DNA of 64,000 nucleotides from Paraburkholderia fynbosensis (GTDB lineage: Bacteria; Pseudomonadota; Gammaproteobacteria; Burkholderiales; Burkholderiaceae): positions 248,001 through 312,000 of the forward strand of contig NZ_CADIKI010000006.1 in NCBI RefSeq assembly GCF_902859935.1. Reading direction: 5' to 3'. The stretch's first letter is position 1. The number at the start of each line of letters is the position of its first letter. This document shows, in pieces, positions 8,945 through 18,695 of this stretch. The position numbers and the translations under genes were made by a program. The notes below the pieces were generated by a model. It was not told where the DNA came from, ran no database searches, and was given only the letters and a program-made list of their open reading frames with translations.

Positions 8945-9859
8945 TCAATCCAGAAGCGCGGGGTTATCGATCGCCCCGGTCAACAGCTCGACAAACGCCT
9001 GCACCACACGCGGCAGCACGCGGCCCGCCATCGTCTGGATCTGCAGCGAGCGCTGGTGCAGTTCAGGATTGCTGATCGGTATCGCGGCGAGCCCATCCAC
9101 TTCCAGCCGGCTGCGCACGGTCAGAAAACCCGTCACCGTGACGGCATCGGTCTGCAGCACGAAGCTTTGCAGCGCCGCATGATAGTTGCTGACGAACACC
9201 GGATCGAACACGAGGCCTTCCAGGCTGCACGAAATGTCGAACAGCTGACGGATCGTCACGCCCTGGTTGTCGATTGCGAGCGGCCACGGCAGCAGGTCCG
9301 CGAGCGAAACGGACTCGCGCGCCGCGAGCGGATGATCACGCCGCACCAGCGCGAAAATCGGCGCGCGCTGCGAGTACACCACGTTGATGTCCGGCTCCGG
9401 CGCAATGCTGAAACACACCGCGATATCGGTAGTGCCGTCGCGCACGCGCTGCGTCGCCACCGACGGCGCGGACACCTCGAGTTGAAAATGCGTGGCCGGG
9501 TGCGTCTTCAGAAAACGCGCGAAAACCTGCGGCAGGAAATGCGGCGCGACGCCCTCTGAACTCGCGACGCGAATCGTCGCGCGGCCCCCGTTGCTCAGCC
9601 CGCGAATTTCCTCGGTGACGCGCTCGGCGTCGAGCAGGCTGCGCCGCGCGTGCTCGGCGAGCAGACGCCCGGCGTCGCTCAACACCATGCCGCGCGGGCG
9701 CCGCTCGAACAGCGCCGTGCCGACGTCCTCCTCCAGCTTTGCGATCTGTCTGCTGAGCGCCGACACGGCGACGTACAGACGCCCCGACGCTTTGCTCAGC
9801 GAACCGCTGCGCGCCACCTCCAGAAAGTAGCGCAGCGCGGTGTTGTCCAACTGGCTCAT
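8945..9859 (-). CDS. LysR-family transcriptional regulator
   Basis: A 304-residue LysR regulator. The N-terminal helix-turn-helix covers roughly residues 1-60 (FLEVARSGSLSKASGRLYVA, then SALSRQIAKLEEDVG). The remainder is the periplasmic-binding-protein-like effector domain. The ATG at 9859 gives the usual family N-terminus (MSQLDNTALRYFLEVARSG). It is transcribed divergently from the M20 peptidase operon, and the 137-base gap contains a LysR-like inverted repeat. It most likely controls the hydrolase-transporter-hydrolase operon and itself. The inducer is unknown. Confidence 0.92.
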   Translation of the reverse strand: MSQLDNTALRYFLEVARSGSLSKASGRLYVAVSALSRQIAKLEEDVGTALFERRPRGMVLSDAGRLLAEHARRSLLDAERVTEEIRGLSNGGRATIRVASSEGVAPHFLPQVFARFLKTHPATHFQLEVSAPSVATQRVRDGTTDIAVCFSIAPEPDINVVYSQRAPIFALVRRDHPLAARESVSLADLLPWPLAIDNQGVTIRQLFDISCSLEGLVFDPVFVSNYHAALQSFVLQTDAVTVTGFLTVRSRLEVDGLAAIPISNPELHQRSLQIQTMAGRVLPRVVQAFVELLTGAIDNPALLD

Positions 9860-9899
9860 GGCTTGTCCGCTTTGCCGTTTCGGCAACGATATCTGCCAA

Positions 9900-9922
9900 A
9901 TATTGTAATTGTCCACAAATAT
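9900..9922. promoter_or_regulatory. putative LysR operator
   Basis: An imperfect inverted repeat (ATATTGT, 8 bases, ACAAATAT) lies between the divergent LysR gene and its likely target operon. AT-rich dyads in this position are usual for LysR regulators. Assignment rests on position and symmetry only. Confidence 0.45.
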
Positions 9923-9996
9923 CGTCCACCCCAAGATCGGGACATCGCTTCGAATCCAGCGCTCGCGCTCGCGGCGCGCCCCACCGGAGAACAACG

Positions 9997-11433
9997 TTGA
10001 CCCGTGACTCGGCTATTCAACATGCGACGGAGCAGTACGATTCCGGCCGCTTTCTCGATGACCTCCAGCGCCGCGTCGCTTTCCGCACGGAAAGCCAGGA
10101 AGCCGACAGCGGCGAACGGCTGCGCGCCTATCTGAGCGATGAAATCACGCCGACGCTGACGCAATGGGGCTTCACATGCCGCATCGCCGAGAATCCGGTG
10201 GCGGGCGCGGGGCCGTTTCTGATCGCCCACCGCCACGAAGACGACGCGCTGCCGACCGTGCTGTCGTATGGCCACGGCGACGTGGTGCGCGGCTACGACG
10301 CGCAATGGGGCGAAGGCCTTGCGCCGTGGCGCGTTACCGTCGACGGCGAGCGCTGGTACGGGCGCGGCACAGCGGACAACAAAGGCCAGCACAGCATCAA
10401 CCTGGCCGCCCTGAAAGCGGTGCTCGATACCCGCGACGGCAAGCTTGGTTTCAACCTGAAGCTGCTGTTCGAAACCGGCGAGGAAGTGGGCTCGCCGGGT
10501 CTTCACGAACTGTGCGCGCAGTTGCACGACGAACTCGCCGCCGACGTGCTGATTGCGTCCGACGGCCCGCGCCTGTCCGCGCGCCGCCCCACCGTCTTTC
10601 TCGGCTCGCGCGGCCTCGTGAACTTCCGGCTCGACGTGAAACTGCGCGATGGCGGCCATCATTCCGGCAACTGGGGCGGCCTGTTGCGCAATCCCGGCGT
10701 AGTGCTCGCCAATGCGATCGCGTCGATGGTGGATACCAACGGCCGCGTGATGATCGAAGGACTGCGCCCGCCGCCGATGCCCGATGCGGTGCGCCGTGCG
10801 CTCGCCGGCCTCACGGTGGGCGGCAATCCGGGCGAACCGGCAGTGGATGCGGACTACGGCGAACCGGGCCTCACGCCGGCCGAGCGCGTGTTCGGCTGGA
10901 ACAGCCTCGAAGTGCTCGCGTTTCGCACCGGCAATCCCGAGAAGCCGGTCAACGCGATTCCGCCGCACGCGTTCGCGCACCTGCAGATCCGTTTCGTGGT
11001 CGGCACCGACTGGCTGAATCTCGAACAGATCGTGCGCCGCCATCTCGACGAGCACGGCTTCGGCATGGTCGAGATCGACGTCGAGCGCGGCGTGCCCGCG
11101 ACCCGCGTCGATCCCGACAACCCATGGGTGCAGTGGGCATTGCGCTCGCTGCAGCAAACCACCGGCAAGCAACCCGTGCTTTTGCCGAACCTCGGCGGCA
11201 CGCTGCCCAACGACGTGTTCGCCGACGTGCTCGGCATGCCGACCCTATGGGTGCCGCACTCGTACCCCGGTTGCTCGCAGCATGCGCCGGACGAGCACCT
11301 GCTCGGCCCGGTGGTGCGCGAAGGATTGCGCATCATGTCGGGCCTCTTCTGGGACCTCGGCGTGCGCGATGCCGATGCCCCCAATAGCGCAGCCGCGCTT
11401 CCCACGCAACGCCGTCAGGGAGTTCCGTCATGA
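9997..11433 (+). CDS. M20-family metallopeptidase/amidohydrolase
   Basis: A 478-residue di-zinc hydrolase of the M20 (ArgE/DapE/CPG2) family. Metal-site motifs are visible: SYGHGDVV, RGTADNKGQ (bridging Asp) and LFETGEEVGSPGL (catalytic Glu pair). The dimerisation domain lies in the middle. There is no signal peptide, so it acts in the cytoplasm on a dipeptide, N-acyl amino acid or related amide. The start is a TTG with an upstream GGAG. Its stop overlaps the next gene's start as ATGA, so it is coupled to an MHS transporter that may import the substrate. Confidence 0.9.
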   Translation: MTRDSAIQHATEQYDSGRFLDDLQRRVAFRTESQEADSGERLRAYLSDEITPTLTQWGFTCRIAENPVAGAGPFLIAHRHEDDALPTVLSYGHGDVVRGYDAQWGEGLAPWRVTVDGERWYGRGTADNKGQHSINLAALKAVLDTRDGKLGFNLKLLFETGEEVGSPGLHELCAQLHDELAADVLIASDGPRLSARRPTVFLGSRGLVNFRLDVKLRDGGHHSGNWGGLLRNPGVVLANAIASMVDTNGRVMIEGLRPPPMPDAVRRALAGLTVGGNPGEPAVDADYGEPGLTPAERVFGWNSLEVLAFRTGNPEKPVNAIPPHAFAHLQIRFVVGTDWLNLEQIVRRHLDEHGFGMVEIDVERGVPATRVDPDNPWVQWALRSLQQTTGKQPVLLPNLGGTLPNDVFADVLGMPTLWVPHSYPGCSQHAPDEHLLGPVVREGLRIMSGLFWDLGVRDADAPNSAAALPTQRRQGVPS

Positions 11434-12722
11434 GCATCGATTCCGCCACCGTCGACGGCACGATCGCCGAACCCAAAGCGCGCTCCGGCGTATCGCGTCT
11501 GATCCTCGCGACGTCGATCGGCAATGCGCTCGAGTTCTACGACCTGATCGTGTACGGCTACTTCGCCACCACGTTGTCGCGGACCTTCTTCCCGGTCCAC
11601 GACAAAACCGTGTCGCTGCTGCTCACGCTCGGCACCTTCGCGCTCTCTTATCTGGCGCGGCCGATCGGCGCGCTCGCGCTCGGCTCGTTCAGCGACCGCA
11701 AAGGCCGCAAGGCGTCACTCACGCTGTCGATCGGGTTGATGACGCTCGGCACCAGCATGGTCGCGCTAATGCCCTCGTATGCCGCAATCGGCCTGCTCGC
11801 GCCGATCGGCATTTTCGCTTCACGGCTATTGCAAGGCTTTTCGGCCGGTGGCGAGTTCGGCAGCTCGACGGCGTTTCTGATCGAACATGCGCCGGCTCGC
11901 AAAGGCTTCATGGCGAGCTGGCAGTTCTCCAGCCAGGGCGCGAGCACACTGATCGCGTCCGCGTTCGGCGCGGTGCTGACCGGCGCGCTCACGCAGTCGC
12001 AACTCGACGACTGGGGCTGGCGTATTCCGTTCCTGTTCGGCATGCTGATCGGGCCGGTCGGGCTCTACATTCGCCGCCGGATCGACGAAACGCCGGAGTT
12101 CGAACGCGCTGAGAAATCCGCCTCGCCGGTGCGCGAATTGCTGGCGACGCAAAAGGAACGTGTACTGGTCTCGATCGGCTCGCTCGTGCTCACGACCACG
12201 GCCAACTACATGCTGCTATACATGCCGACGTATGCGGCCCGGCAACTCGGTCTTGCGCCGTCGTCGGGCTTCATCGCGACGCTGCTGGCCGGCTGCATCA
12301 TGATGGTGTTGACGCCGATCGTCGGCCACTGGTCGGACAAGGTGGGCCGCACTCGCATCATGCTGGGCGCCGGCGTGCTGTTCTTCCTGACGGTCTATCC
12401 GGCGTTCATGTTCATGAACGCGCACCCGTCGCTGCCGACGCTGCTCGCCGCGGTCGTGTGGGTCGCCCTCCTCAAGGCCACCTACTTCGCGCCGATTCCC
12501 GCGTTGATGTCCGAACTCTTTCCGACCCGCACGCGTACCACCGGCATGGCGCTCGGCTATAACATTGGCACGACTGTATTCGGTGGCTTCACGCCGCTCG
12601 CCGTCGCGGCGCTGATTGCGGCGACCGGCAACAATCTCGCGCCCGGGCTTTATCTGATGCTCGCGGCCGTGATCAGCCTTTTCACTATCGTATGGGCCCG
12701 CGTTCGTCTGAATGCGCGTTGA
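11430..12722 (+). CDS. MFS transporter, metabolite:H+ symporter (MHS) type
   Basis: A 430-residue, 12-helix major facilitator resembling the MHS family (ProP, KgtP, ShiA), which import organic acids or zwitterions with protons. The N-terminal SIGNALEFYDLIVYGYFAT and the loop LGSFSDRKGRKASL match that family closely. It is co-translated with the upstream M20 hydrolase (4-base overlap) and followed 18 bases later by a beta-lactamase-like hydrolase. The substrate is probably the compound that these enzymes cleave. Confidence 0.9.
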   Translation: MSIDSATVDGTIAEPKARSGVSRLILATSIGNALEFYDLIVYGYFATTLSRTFFPVHDKTVSLLLTLGTFALSYLARPIGALALGSFSDRKGRKASLTLSIGLMTLGTSMVALMPSYAAIGLLAPIGIFASRLLQGFSAGGEFGSSTAFLIEHAPARKGFMASWQFSSQGASTLIASAFGAVLTGALTQSQLDDWGWRIPFLFGMLIGPVGLYIRRRIDETPEFERAEKSASPVRELLATQKERVLVSIGSLVLTTTANYMLLYMPTYAARQLGLAPSSGFIATLLAGCIMMVLTPIVGHWSDKVGRTRIMLGAGVLFFLTVYPAFMFMNAHPSLPTLLAAVVWVALLKATYFAPIPALMSELFPTRTRTTGMALGYNIGTTVFGGFTPLAVAALIAATGNNLAPGLYLMLAAVISLFTIVWARVRLNAR

Positions 12723-12740
12723 ACCGACAGGACTCTATTC

Positions 12741-13799
12741 ATGCAAGAAGATTTGCAACAGGCAGTGCAGTTCGCAGTGGAACATGAATCGCTTTGGGAC
12801 CGTCACGTCGACGGCGCGTGGGGTGTGCACGTGAACGATCCGCCGCCGTGGAACCGGCTGCTCGGTCCGGTGCATGATCGCGGCCCCGTGTCGGGCGCGA
12901 TCGCGGTCGACGGCCGCGTGTTGACCTCATGGGGCGAGCCCGATCGCGCCGATCTGACCTTCAGCGTCGCGAAGATGTACCTCGCGCTGCTCGCCGGCGT
13001 CGCGCACGATCGCGGTTTGCTGCCGGATGTGGACGAACCGGTGCGCGTGCGGGTGCCCGGCATCGGCTTCGACGACGACCACAACGCGGCCGTGACCTGG
13101 GCGCACCTCCTGCAGCAGACGAGCGAATGGCAAGGCACGTATTTCGGCCTGTCGGATCAGGCGGACCACTACCGCGCCGTCAATTTCGCTGCGCCGCCGG
13201 ATGGCAAAAAGGGCGAGCTGCGTCCGCTGCAACGCCCCGGCACGTACTGGGAATACAACGACGTGCGCATCAACCAGCTTTCGCTGGCGCTGCTGCACCT
13301 GTTCCGGCAACCGCTGCCCGAGGTGTTCCGCGAAGCGATCATGCGGCCGGCCGGCGCGAGCGAAAACTGGCAATGGGTCGGCTACGACCATGCGTGGGTC
13401 GAGCTCGACGGACGGCGCATGCAGTCCGTTCCGGGCGGCACGCACTGGGGCGGCGGCATGTCGGTCAGCGCGAACGATCAGTTGAAGGTCGCGCAGATGC
13501 TGCTGAACGACGGCGTGGTGAACGGCCGGCGGATTCTGTCCAGCGAGTGGATCGCGCGGATGCGTACGCCCTGCGCGATCGCGCCGTTTTACGGCTATCT
13601 GGTTTGGCTCAATACCGATCGCAAGGTTTTCCCGAGCGTGCCGGCGTCGAGTTACTTCGGCGTGGGCGCGGGCAGTTCGTTTACGTGGATCGAGCCCGAG
13701 CGCGGGATGACGGTGATCGTGCGCTGGCTGAATCCGGCCGCGGCTAACGAGTTCTTCGGGCTCGTGCTCGATGCGGTGGATGCGATCTGTATCGAATGA
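12741..13799 (+). CDS. serine hydrolase, class C beta-lactamase/esterase fold
   Basis: A 352-residue penicillin-binding-protein-like serine hydrolase. The nucleophile motif SxxK appears as SVAK near residue 75, the tyrosine motif as YWEYNDVRINQ, and a glycine-rich segment HWGGGMSVSANDQ occupies the third position. There is no signal peptide, which argues for a cytoplasmic esterase, amidase or D-aminopeptidase and against a secreted antibiotic-resistance beta-lactamase. It is the third gene of the LysR-linked operon. The substrate is unknown. Confidence 0.85.
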   Translation: MQEDLQQAVQFAVEHESLWDRHVDGAWGVHVNDPPPWNRLLGPVHDRGPVSGAIAVDGRVLTSWGEPDRADLTFSVAKMYLALLAGVAHDRGLLPDVDEPVRVRVPGIGFDDDHNAAVTWAHLLQQTSEWQGTYFGLSDQADHYRAVNFAAPPDGKKGELRPLQRPGTYWEYNDVRINQLSLALLHLFRQPLPEVFREAIMRPAGASENWQWVGYDHAWVELDGRRMQSVPGGTHWGGGMSVSANDQLKVAQMLLNDGVVNGRRILSSEWIARMRTPCAIAPFYGYLVWLNTDRKVFPSVPASSYFGVGAGSSFTWIEPERGMTVIVRWLNPAAANEFFGLVLDAVDAICIE

Positions 13800-13818
13800 G
13801 GTGACGTGTCTGCGATTT

Positions 13819-13850
13819 CACGCCGGCCGCGAAAAACCGCGGCCGGCGTG
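13819..13850 (+). terminator. strong hairpin at the end of the hydrolase operon
   Basis: A perfect 13-base, very GC-rich stem (13819-13831 with 13838-13850) encloses a 6-base A-rich loop, 20 bases after the stop codon. No thymine run follows, so it may terminate poorly or mainly protect the 3' end. Confidence 0.6.
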
Positions 13851-13991
13851 CCTGACTGGCAGGCGGATAGAGAGCGGGCGCAGCCGGCCTTTCGTGAACA
13901 CTGCGAAACGAGCACGCTTCGCGCGGCGGCCACGCCAACTCATTCGCGGCGCAATGCCGGCAAACCGTGGCGTATCCCGCATGCGTGCATT

Positions 13992-14735
13992 TCAATCGGC
14001 GTCTTTAGGCCTGATCGTGTACCTCAGCATCCTCTCGCGCGACGCCGCGAGCAACCGCGTCATCGCCTCCGACGCTGCCTCCGGTTGCCGCGCAACGATC
14101 CCGCTGCGCACCGCATCGTGCAGTTCGATATCTTCGCTGGGCCGCGCCGCCTGCCGCAACAGCATCTCGGACGACACGCGCAACGCCGCCTTGATCGCGC
14201 TGCCGATCGTAATGAACATCCCGTTCTGCGACATCGCGATGATCGCCATGTGAAACTCCAGCACCGCTTCCCCCACCGCGCGCACATCCGACTGCGCCGC
14301 AGGCGACGCATATGCATTCGCCAGTTCGCGGTAGCGGCGTTCGATCAACTGCAGATCTTCGTCACTGCCATGGCGCGCCGCCAGAAAGCTCGCGCGCGGC
14401 TCGAAGCACAGCCGCATCTCGAAGATGTCCTCGACGATCTTCGAATCGAACTGCGCATTCAATCGCCACGCGAGCACGTCGCGGTCGAGCAGATTCCAGT
14501 CGGAGAACGGCAGCACACGAGTGCCGATTTTCGGCGTCACGTCGATCAGGCGCTTGCCGGTGAGCTGTTTGATCGCCTCACGAACAGTGGTACGACTCAC
14601 GCGGTACTCGCTGCACAACTCGCTTTCGACGGGGAGCAGATCGCCCGGACTGAATTCGCCCGAGACGATCCGCATGCCGACGATTCTCGCGACCTGTGCC
14701 GTCATCGTACCGACGACGGGCTCACGCTCGAACAT
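13992..14735 (-). CDS. GntR/FadR-family regulator of the arabinoside operon
   Basis: A 247-residue regulator. The winged helix-turn-helix is at residues 10-75 (LPVESELCSEYRVSRTTVRE) and a FadR-type all-helical ligand domain (FCD) follows. Acidic and histidine residues such as EFHMAIIAMSQ form a likely metal/ligand pocket. The ATG at 14735 is chosen because GGAGGGG precedes it; a longer frame opens at 14768. It lies 34 bases after the GH51 gene on the same strand, as the last gene of the sugar operon, so it is probably autoregulated and responds to a pentose or sugar acid. Confidence 0.9.
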   Translation of the reverse strand: MFEREPVVGTMTAQVARIVGMRIVSGEFSPGDLLPVESELCSEYRVSRTTVREAIKQLTGKRLIDVTPKIGTRVLPFSDWNLLDRDVLAWRLNAQFDSKIVEDIFEMRLCFEPRASFLAARHGSDEDLQLIERRYRELANAYASPAAQSDVRAVGEAVLEFHMAIIAMSQNGMFITIGSAIKAALRVSSEMLLRQAARPSEDIELHDAVRSGIVARQPEAASEAMTRLLAASRERMLRYTIRPKDAD

Positions 14736-14769
14736 CACCCCTCCTTCGTAGACGCCCGCTTCGACCAAC

Positions 14770-16290
14770 CTAGCCGCGCTTCACCGCAGTCGTGACGATC
14801 ACGTTCCATGAGCCCGGCTTCAGACGCGCGGTAATCTTCTCGCCATCGACGACCACGCGGGCGTTGGTCTCGGGTACGACCGTCAACGGCGCTTCGCGCG
14901 TGTTCACCGCTTTCATGTTCGCGTGATGAAGTTCGAGCGCGTGATCGAGCGTGCGTTCGGCGCCGAGGCCGCGCAACTCGATGTTCAGGTCCATCTCATC
15001 GGTCAGGTGCCGGTTCAATGCGAAGATCGTCGTGGTGCCGCTCGCGCGGTCGTCGACCACGGCGGCGCACAGGTAGGCGATCTCGGGGAAAGTCTCAGCC
15101 TCGTACGACGGCGACTCGATCACCGGCTTGAGCACGCGGCCGTGACCGAACTTCGACGCCTGCGCGAACGGATAGAAAATCGTCTGCCGCCACGCCGCAC
15201 CGCCCGGCTCGGTCATGATCGGGCCGATCACGTTGACGAGTTGCGCCAGACAGGCGGTCTTCACGCGGTCGGCATTGTTCATCATCGTGATCAGCGCGCC
15301 GCCGACCAGCAGCGCGTCCTCGGCGTTGTAGACCTCCTCGATCAGGCGCGGCGCGCTCGGCCAGCCCGGCTTGCGCAGATCGTTGATCGAGCGCGCCTTG
15401 TACCAGACGTTCCATTCGTCGAACGACAGCATAATGCGTTTGGTCGAATGCTTGCGCGCGGCCACGCTGTCCGCCACGGCGACGATCTCCTTGATGAACA
15501 GGTCCATCACGTCGATGTTGCCGAAGAACTCCGCAGTGGAGTCGTGACGGTTTTCGAAGTACGTATGCAGCGAAATGAAGTCGACCTGATCGAAGCAGTG
15601 TTCGAGCACGCGGTCTTCCCACGCGCCGTAGGTCGCCATTTCATGGGTCGAGGATCCGCACGCCGCAAGCTGGATGGTGGGATCGACCGCGCGCATCAGC
15701 TTGGCTGTTTCGAGTGCGACGCGGCCGTATTCGTCGGCGGTCTTGCGGCCGATTTGCCACGGTCCGTCCATCTCGTTGCCGAGGCACCAGAACTTGATGT
15801 CGTGCGGCTTTTCGTAACCATGCTCGTGACGCAGATCCGACAGCGCGGTGCCGCCGGGATGATTGCAGTATTCGACGAAATGCCGCGCTTCGTCCGGTCC
15901 GCGTGTGCCAAGGTTGACGCCGTACATCGGCTCGATGTCGAGCTCGCGGCACCAGTCGATGAATTCATTGGTGCCGAACTGGTTGGTTTCGACCGAATAC
16001 CAGGCGAGGTCGAGGCGCTTCGGCCGCTTCTCTTTCGGACCGACGCCGTCTTCCCAGTTGTAGCCCGACAGGAAGTTGCCGCCGGGATAGCGCACGATCG
16101 TGGGTCCGAGTTCGCGCGTCAGCTCCATCACGTCTTTGCGATAGCCACGCTCATCGGCTTCAGGATGGCCCGGTTCGTAGATGCCGGTATATACGCAGCG
16201 GCCCATATGTTCGACGAAGGTGCCGAACACGCGCCGGTCAAGATCCGCGACGACGAAATCGCGGTCGACGACGAGGCGGGAAGAGATCAT
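14770..16290 (-). CDS. alpha-N-arabinofuranosidase, GH51
   Basis: A 506-residue GH51 glycoside hydrolase that would release L-arabinose from short arabino-oligosaccharides. The acid/base glutamate is E173 in CLGNEMDG and the nucleophile is E292 in SFDEWNVWY, both in family positions. It has the usual (beta/alpha)8 barrel plus C-terminal beta-sandwich. There is no signal peptide, so it acts in the cytoplasm on material imported by the ABC transporter in the same operon. The start is the ATG at 16290; an earlier in-frame start at 16353 adds unrelated residues. Confidence 0.93.
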   Translation of the reverse strand: MISSRLVVDRDFVVADLDRRVFGTFVEHMGRCVYTGIYEPGHPEADERGYRKDVMELTRELGPTIVRYPGGNFLSGYNWEDGVGPKEKRPKRLDLAWYSVETNQFGTNEFIDWCRELDIEPMYGVNLGTRGPDEARHFVEYCNHPGGTALSDLRHEHGYEKPHDIKFWCLGNEMDGPWQIGRKTADEYGRVALETAKLMRAVDPTIQLAACGSSTHEMATYGAWEDRVLEHCFDQVDFISLHTYFENRHDSTAEFFGNIDVMDLFIKEIVAVADSVAARKHSTKRIMLSFDEWNVWYKARSINDLRKPGWPSAPRLIEEVYNAEDALLVGGALITMMNNADRVKTACLAQLVNVIGPIMTEPGGAAWRQTIFYPFAQASKFGHGRVLKPVIESPSYEAETFPEIAYLCAAVVDDRASGTTTIFALNRHLTDEMDLNIELRGLGAERTLDHALELHHANMKAVNTREAPLTVVPETNARVVVDGEKITARLKPGSWNVIVTTAVKRG

Positions 16291-16373
16291 GGTGAGAGGT
16301 CCTGTTGTGAGTTGGACGAGGCGCGCCGCCCGATGCGGCGCGCTGGCTGACATGTTCGGGCGCCGTGCGGCAA

Positions 16374-17708
16374 CTACCTGGACAACAGCTTGTTGACGCG
16401 CTCTTGCGCGTCCTTCTGAACCGCGGGAATCGGCTTGCCGGAAGTCAGCATGTTGCTGACCTCGCTGCCGACAATCTCCTGAATCGCGAACTGGCGCGGC
16501 ACCGTGTTCGGCAGCGAATAGCCCGTCGACGAGATTTCCTTGATCGACGAACGATGCGGCAGCGCATTGAATGCCGCGCTATCGATGACGGACTCGCGCG
16601 CCGGCAGATGCCCGGTGCGCGCCCAATCGGCGTCGTGGTCGTAGAGGAACTTGAGGAACACGAACGCGGCGTGGCGAGTCTTGTCGTCCTTGGCGCCGCC
16701 CTTGAGCATGACCCACGAATGGCCGTCGGCCCACACCGCCTTCTTCTGGAACAGGTTCGGGAACGGCACGACGTCGTAGCCATTGTTGGCGAGCGGCGAA
16801 TCCGACTTCTTCGACAGGTTGGTCAGGTCTTCGATCACCCAAGTCCCGCAGATCAGCACGCCGGCCTTGCCGTTCATGAACGCCTGGTTCGATGCGCCGT
16901 AGTCGAGATTCGGCGTGATATCCCCCGCCTTCATCAGACCGTCGAGCAGTTGCAGTGCGTTCGTCACGGGCTTGCCCTGCAGATCGATCTTCGTCGGTCC
17001 GGACGCAAACAGCGTGCCGTTCTGCTGATACACCATCGTATACAGCGAACGCGTCTGCGCGGCGCTCTCGCTCGCAATCGGCATCGCGATGTACGGCAGG
17101 CCGGTCTTGTCCTTGAACTGCTTCGCCTGTTTGAGCAGTTCTTCGGGCGTGGTCGGCAGGATCGGCTTGCCGCTCGCGTCGACCAGGCCCGCCTTCTTGA
17201 ACAGATTGACGTTGATGTGCCAGAGCCATGAATGCGTGTCGAACGGCAACGCATAGGTCTTATCGCCGAACGTGACGCCACGGTGCGCGTGCCCCGTGAA
17301 GTCCTTCGTATCGACACCGACGGATTTGAAACCGTCGTCGAGCGGCTCGACGAGCTTGCGCTTCACGTAATCGCCGAGCACGGCTTCGTGCATCACCGAA
17401 ATGGTCGGCACGTCACGGCTCAGAATGCGCGCGTCGATCTGCGTATAGTAAGGATTCCATTCGATGATCTGCGGCTTGACGACGATGTCTTCCTTGTTCG
17501 TCGCATTGAACTGGTTGACCAGCGTCGTGATGATGCCGCACTCGCCCGCCGCTTTGCTCACGTCGTTCACATTGCCATATTCAGCGTCGCAGGCGCCAAA
17601 GAAACGCGATAGCGTAATTTCGGTTTTGGCCTGCGCCGGCGCCGTCAGGCAGGCCGTCAGACTCAGCAAGGCGAGCGAAAGCGCACCGCGCACGAGCGAT
17701 CTTTTCAT
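16374..17708 (-). CDS. carbohydrate ABC transporter substrate-binding protein
   Basis: A 444-residue family-1 solute-binding protein for sugars or oligosaccharides. The signal segment MKRSLVRGALSLALLSLTAC contains a possible lipobox (LTAC, Cys20), but a signal-peptidase I site after AQA is also plausible, so lipidation is undecided. The binding protein follows its two permeases and ATPase and precedes GH51, which points to arabinose-containing oligosaccharides as ligand. Confidence 0.92.
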   Translation of the reverse strand: MKRSLVRGALSLALLSLTACLTAPAQAKTEITLSRFFGACDAEYGNVNDVSKAAGECGIITTLVNQFNATNKEDIVVKPQIIEWNPYYTQIDARILSRDVPTISVMHEAVLGDYVKRKLVEPLDDGFKSVGVDTKDFTGHAHRGVTFGDKTYALPFDTHSWLWHINVNLFKKAGLVDASGKPILPTTPEELLKQAKQFKDKTGLPYIAMPIASESAAQTRSLYTMVYQQNGTLFASGPTKIDLQGKPVTNALQLLDGLMKAGDITPNLDYGASNQAFMNGKAGVLICGTWVIEDLTNLSKKSDSPLANNGYDVVPFPNLFQKKAVWADGHSWVMLKGGAKDDKTRHAAFVFLKFLYDHDADWARTGHLPARESVIDSAAFNALPHRSSIKEISSTGYSLPNTVPRQFAIQEIVGSEVSNMLTSGKPIPAVQKDAQERVNKLLSR

Positions 17709-17807
17709 CGTTGTCTCCTATGTCGATATTGAGCCGCGTCTTTTCCGCACGACTGCGCGGCTGCCGGGTGGTCAATGGCGTGACCGGTTGTGTTTCGCCA
17801 AGCTCGA

Positions 17808-18695
17808 CTAACGCACCGTGGTGCCCGCCACCGCCGCCACGATGTACTTCTGGAAGAACAGATACAGCACGAAGATCGGCAGACCGGCGAACACCGCTTG
17901 CGCCATCAGATAACCAATCCCCTCGGACTGCGCGAAATTGCCCTGTGTCGATGCGAGGCCAATGGTCAGCGTGTACATCTCCGGCTTCGATGCCGACACG
18001 AGCGGCCACAGGTAGTCGTTCCAGGCGCTGAGAAACGTGAAGATCGCGAGCGTCGCCTGCGCCGGAATCGACAGCGGCAGTACGATGCGCCAGAACACCT
18101 TGAAGCGCGACGCGTTATCGAGCAACGCCGCTTCCTCGATATCGACGGGCACCGCCTTGAAGTACTGCGTCATCAGATACACGCCGAACGGCGACGCGAG
18201 GCGCGGCAGAATCAGCGCGCCATAGGTGTTGTGCCAGTCGAGCGACGCGAAGATGCTGTGCAGCGGAATCACGAGCGCCTGCTCGGGAACTGCGAGCCCG
18301 GCGAGGCAGATCACGTACAGCCAGCGCTTGCCCGGAAAGTTCGTGCGCGCGAAGCCGTAACCCGCGAGTGACGCAATGACGAGCGTCAGGAACGTCTGGC
18401 CCAGCGCGACGATCACGCTATTGATCAACCAGCCGCCCACCGCCGACGTGCCGATGATGCTCGTATAGTTCTGCAGCGTGAACGGCGGCGAGAACAGCAC
18501 ATCGGTATGTTGCTGAAGGAACGCGTTCGGCTTGAACGAGAGCGCGAACACCCATACGAGCGGCGCGATCCAGACGAGCGCGAGCAGCACGACGGCGCCG
18601 AGCATCACACGCTCGCCGAAACGGCCCGCGAGCGAACCGCGCGAGCGTTGCTCAGCGGAAGGACTCGGGGCGGACTTGAGTGCGGCGGTGCTCAT
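17808..18695 (-). CDS. carbohydrate ABC permease, MalG type
   Basis: A 295-residue inner-membrane permease with six predicted helices. The coupling-helix (EAA) motif reads EEAALLDNASRFKVFWRIVL, and the C-terminus KYIVAAVAGTTVR is typical of MalG-like subunits. The ATG at 18695 overlaps the stop of the preceding permease as ATGA; a longer frame from 18797 would overlap that gene deeply. Confidence 0.92.
   Translation of the reverse strand: MSTAALKSAPSPSAEQRSRGSLAGRFGERVMLGAVVLLALVWIAPLVWVFALSFKPNAFLQQHTDVLFSPPFTLQNYTSIIGTSAVGGWLINSVIVALGQTFLTLVIASLAGYGFARTNFPGKRWLYVICLAGLAVPEQALVIPLHSIFASLDWHNTYGALILPRLASPFGVYLMTQYFKAVPVDIEEAALLDNASRFKVFWRIVLPLSIPAQATLAIFTFLSAWNDYLWPLVSASKPEMYTLTIGLASTQGNFAQSEGIGYLMAQAVFAGLPIFVLYLFFQKYIVAAVAGTTVR

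Noticed and set aside
12741..13799. Secreted antibiotic-resistance beta-lactamase
   Set aside because: The SxxK fold is present, but there is no signal peptide and the gene sits in a catabolic-looking operon.
14923..16350. 475-codon plus-strand frame opposite GH51
   Set aside because: The minus strand encodes a complete GH51 enzyme with both catalytic glutamates; the plus frame has no recognisable features.
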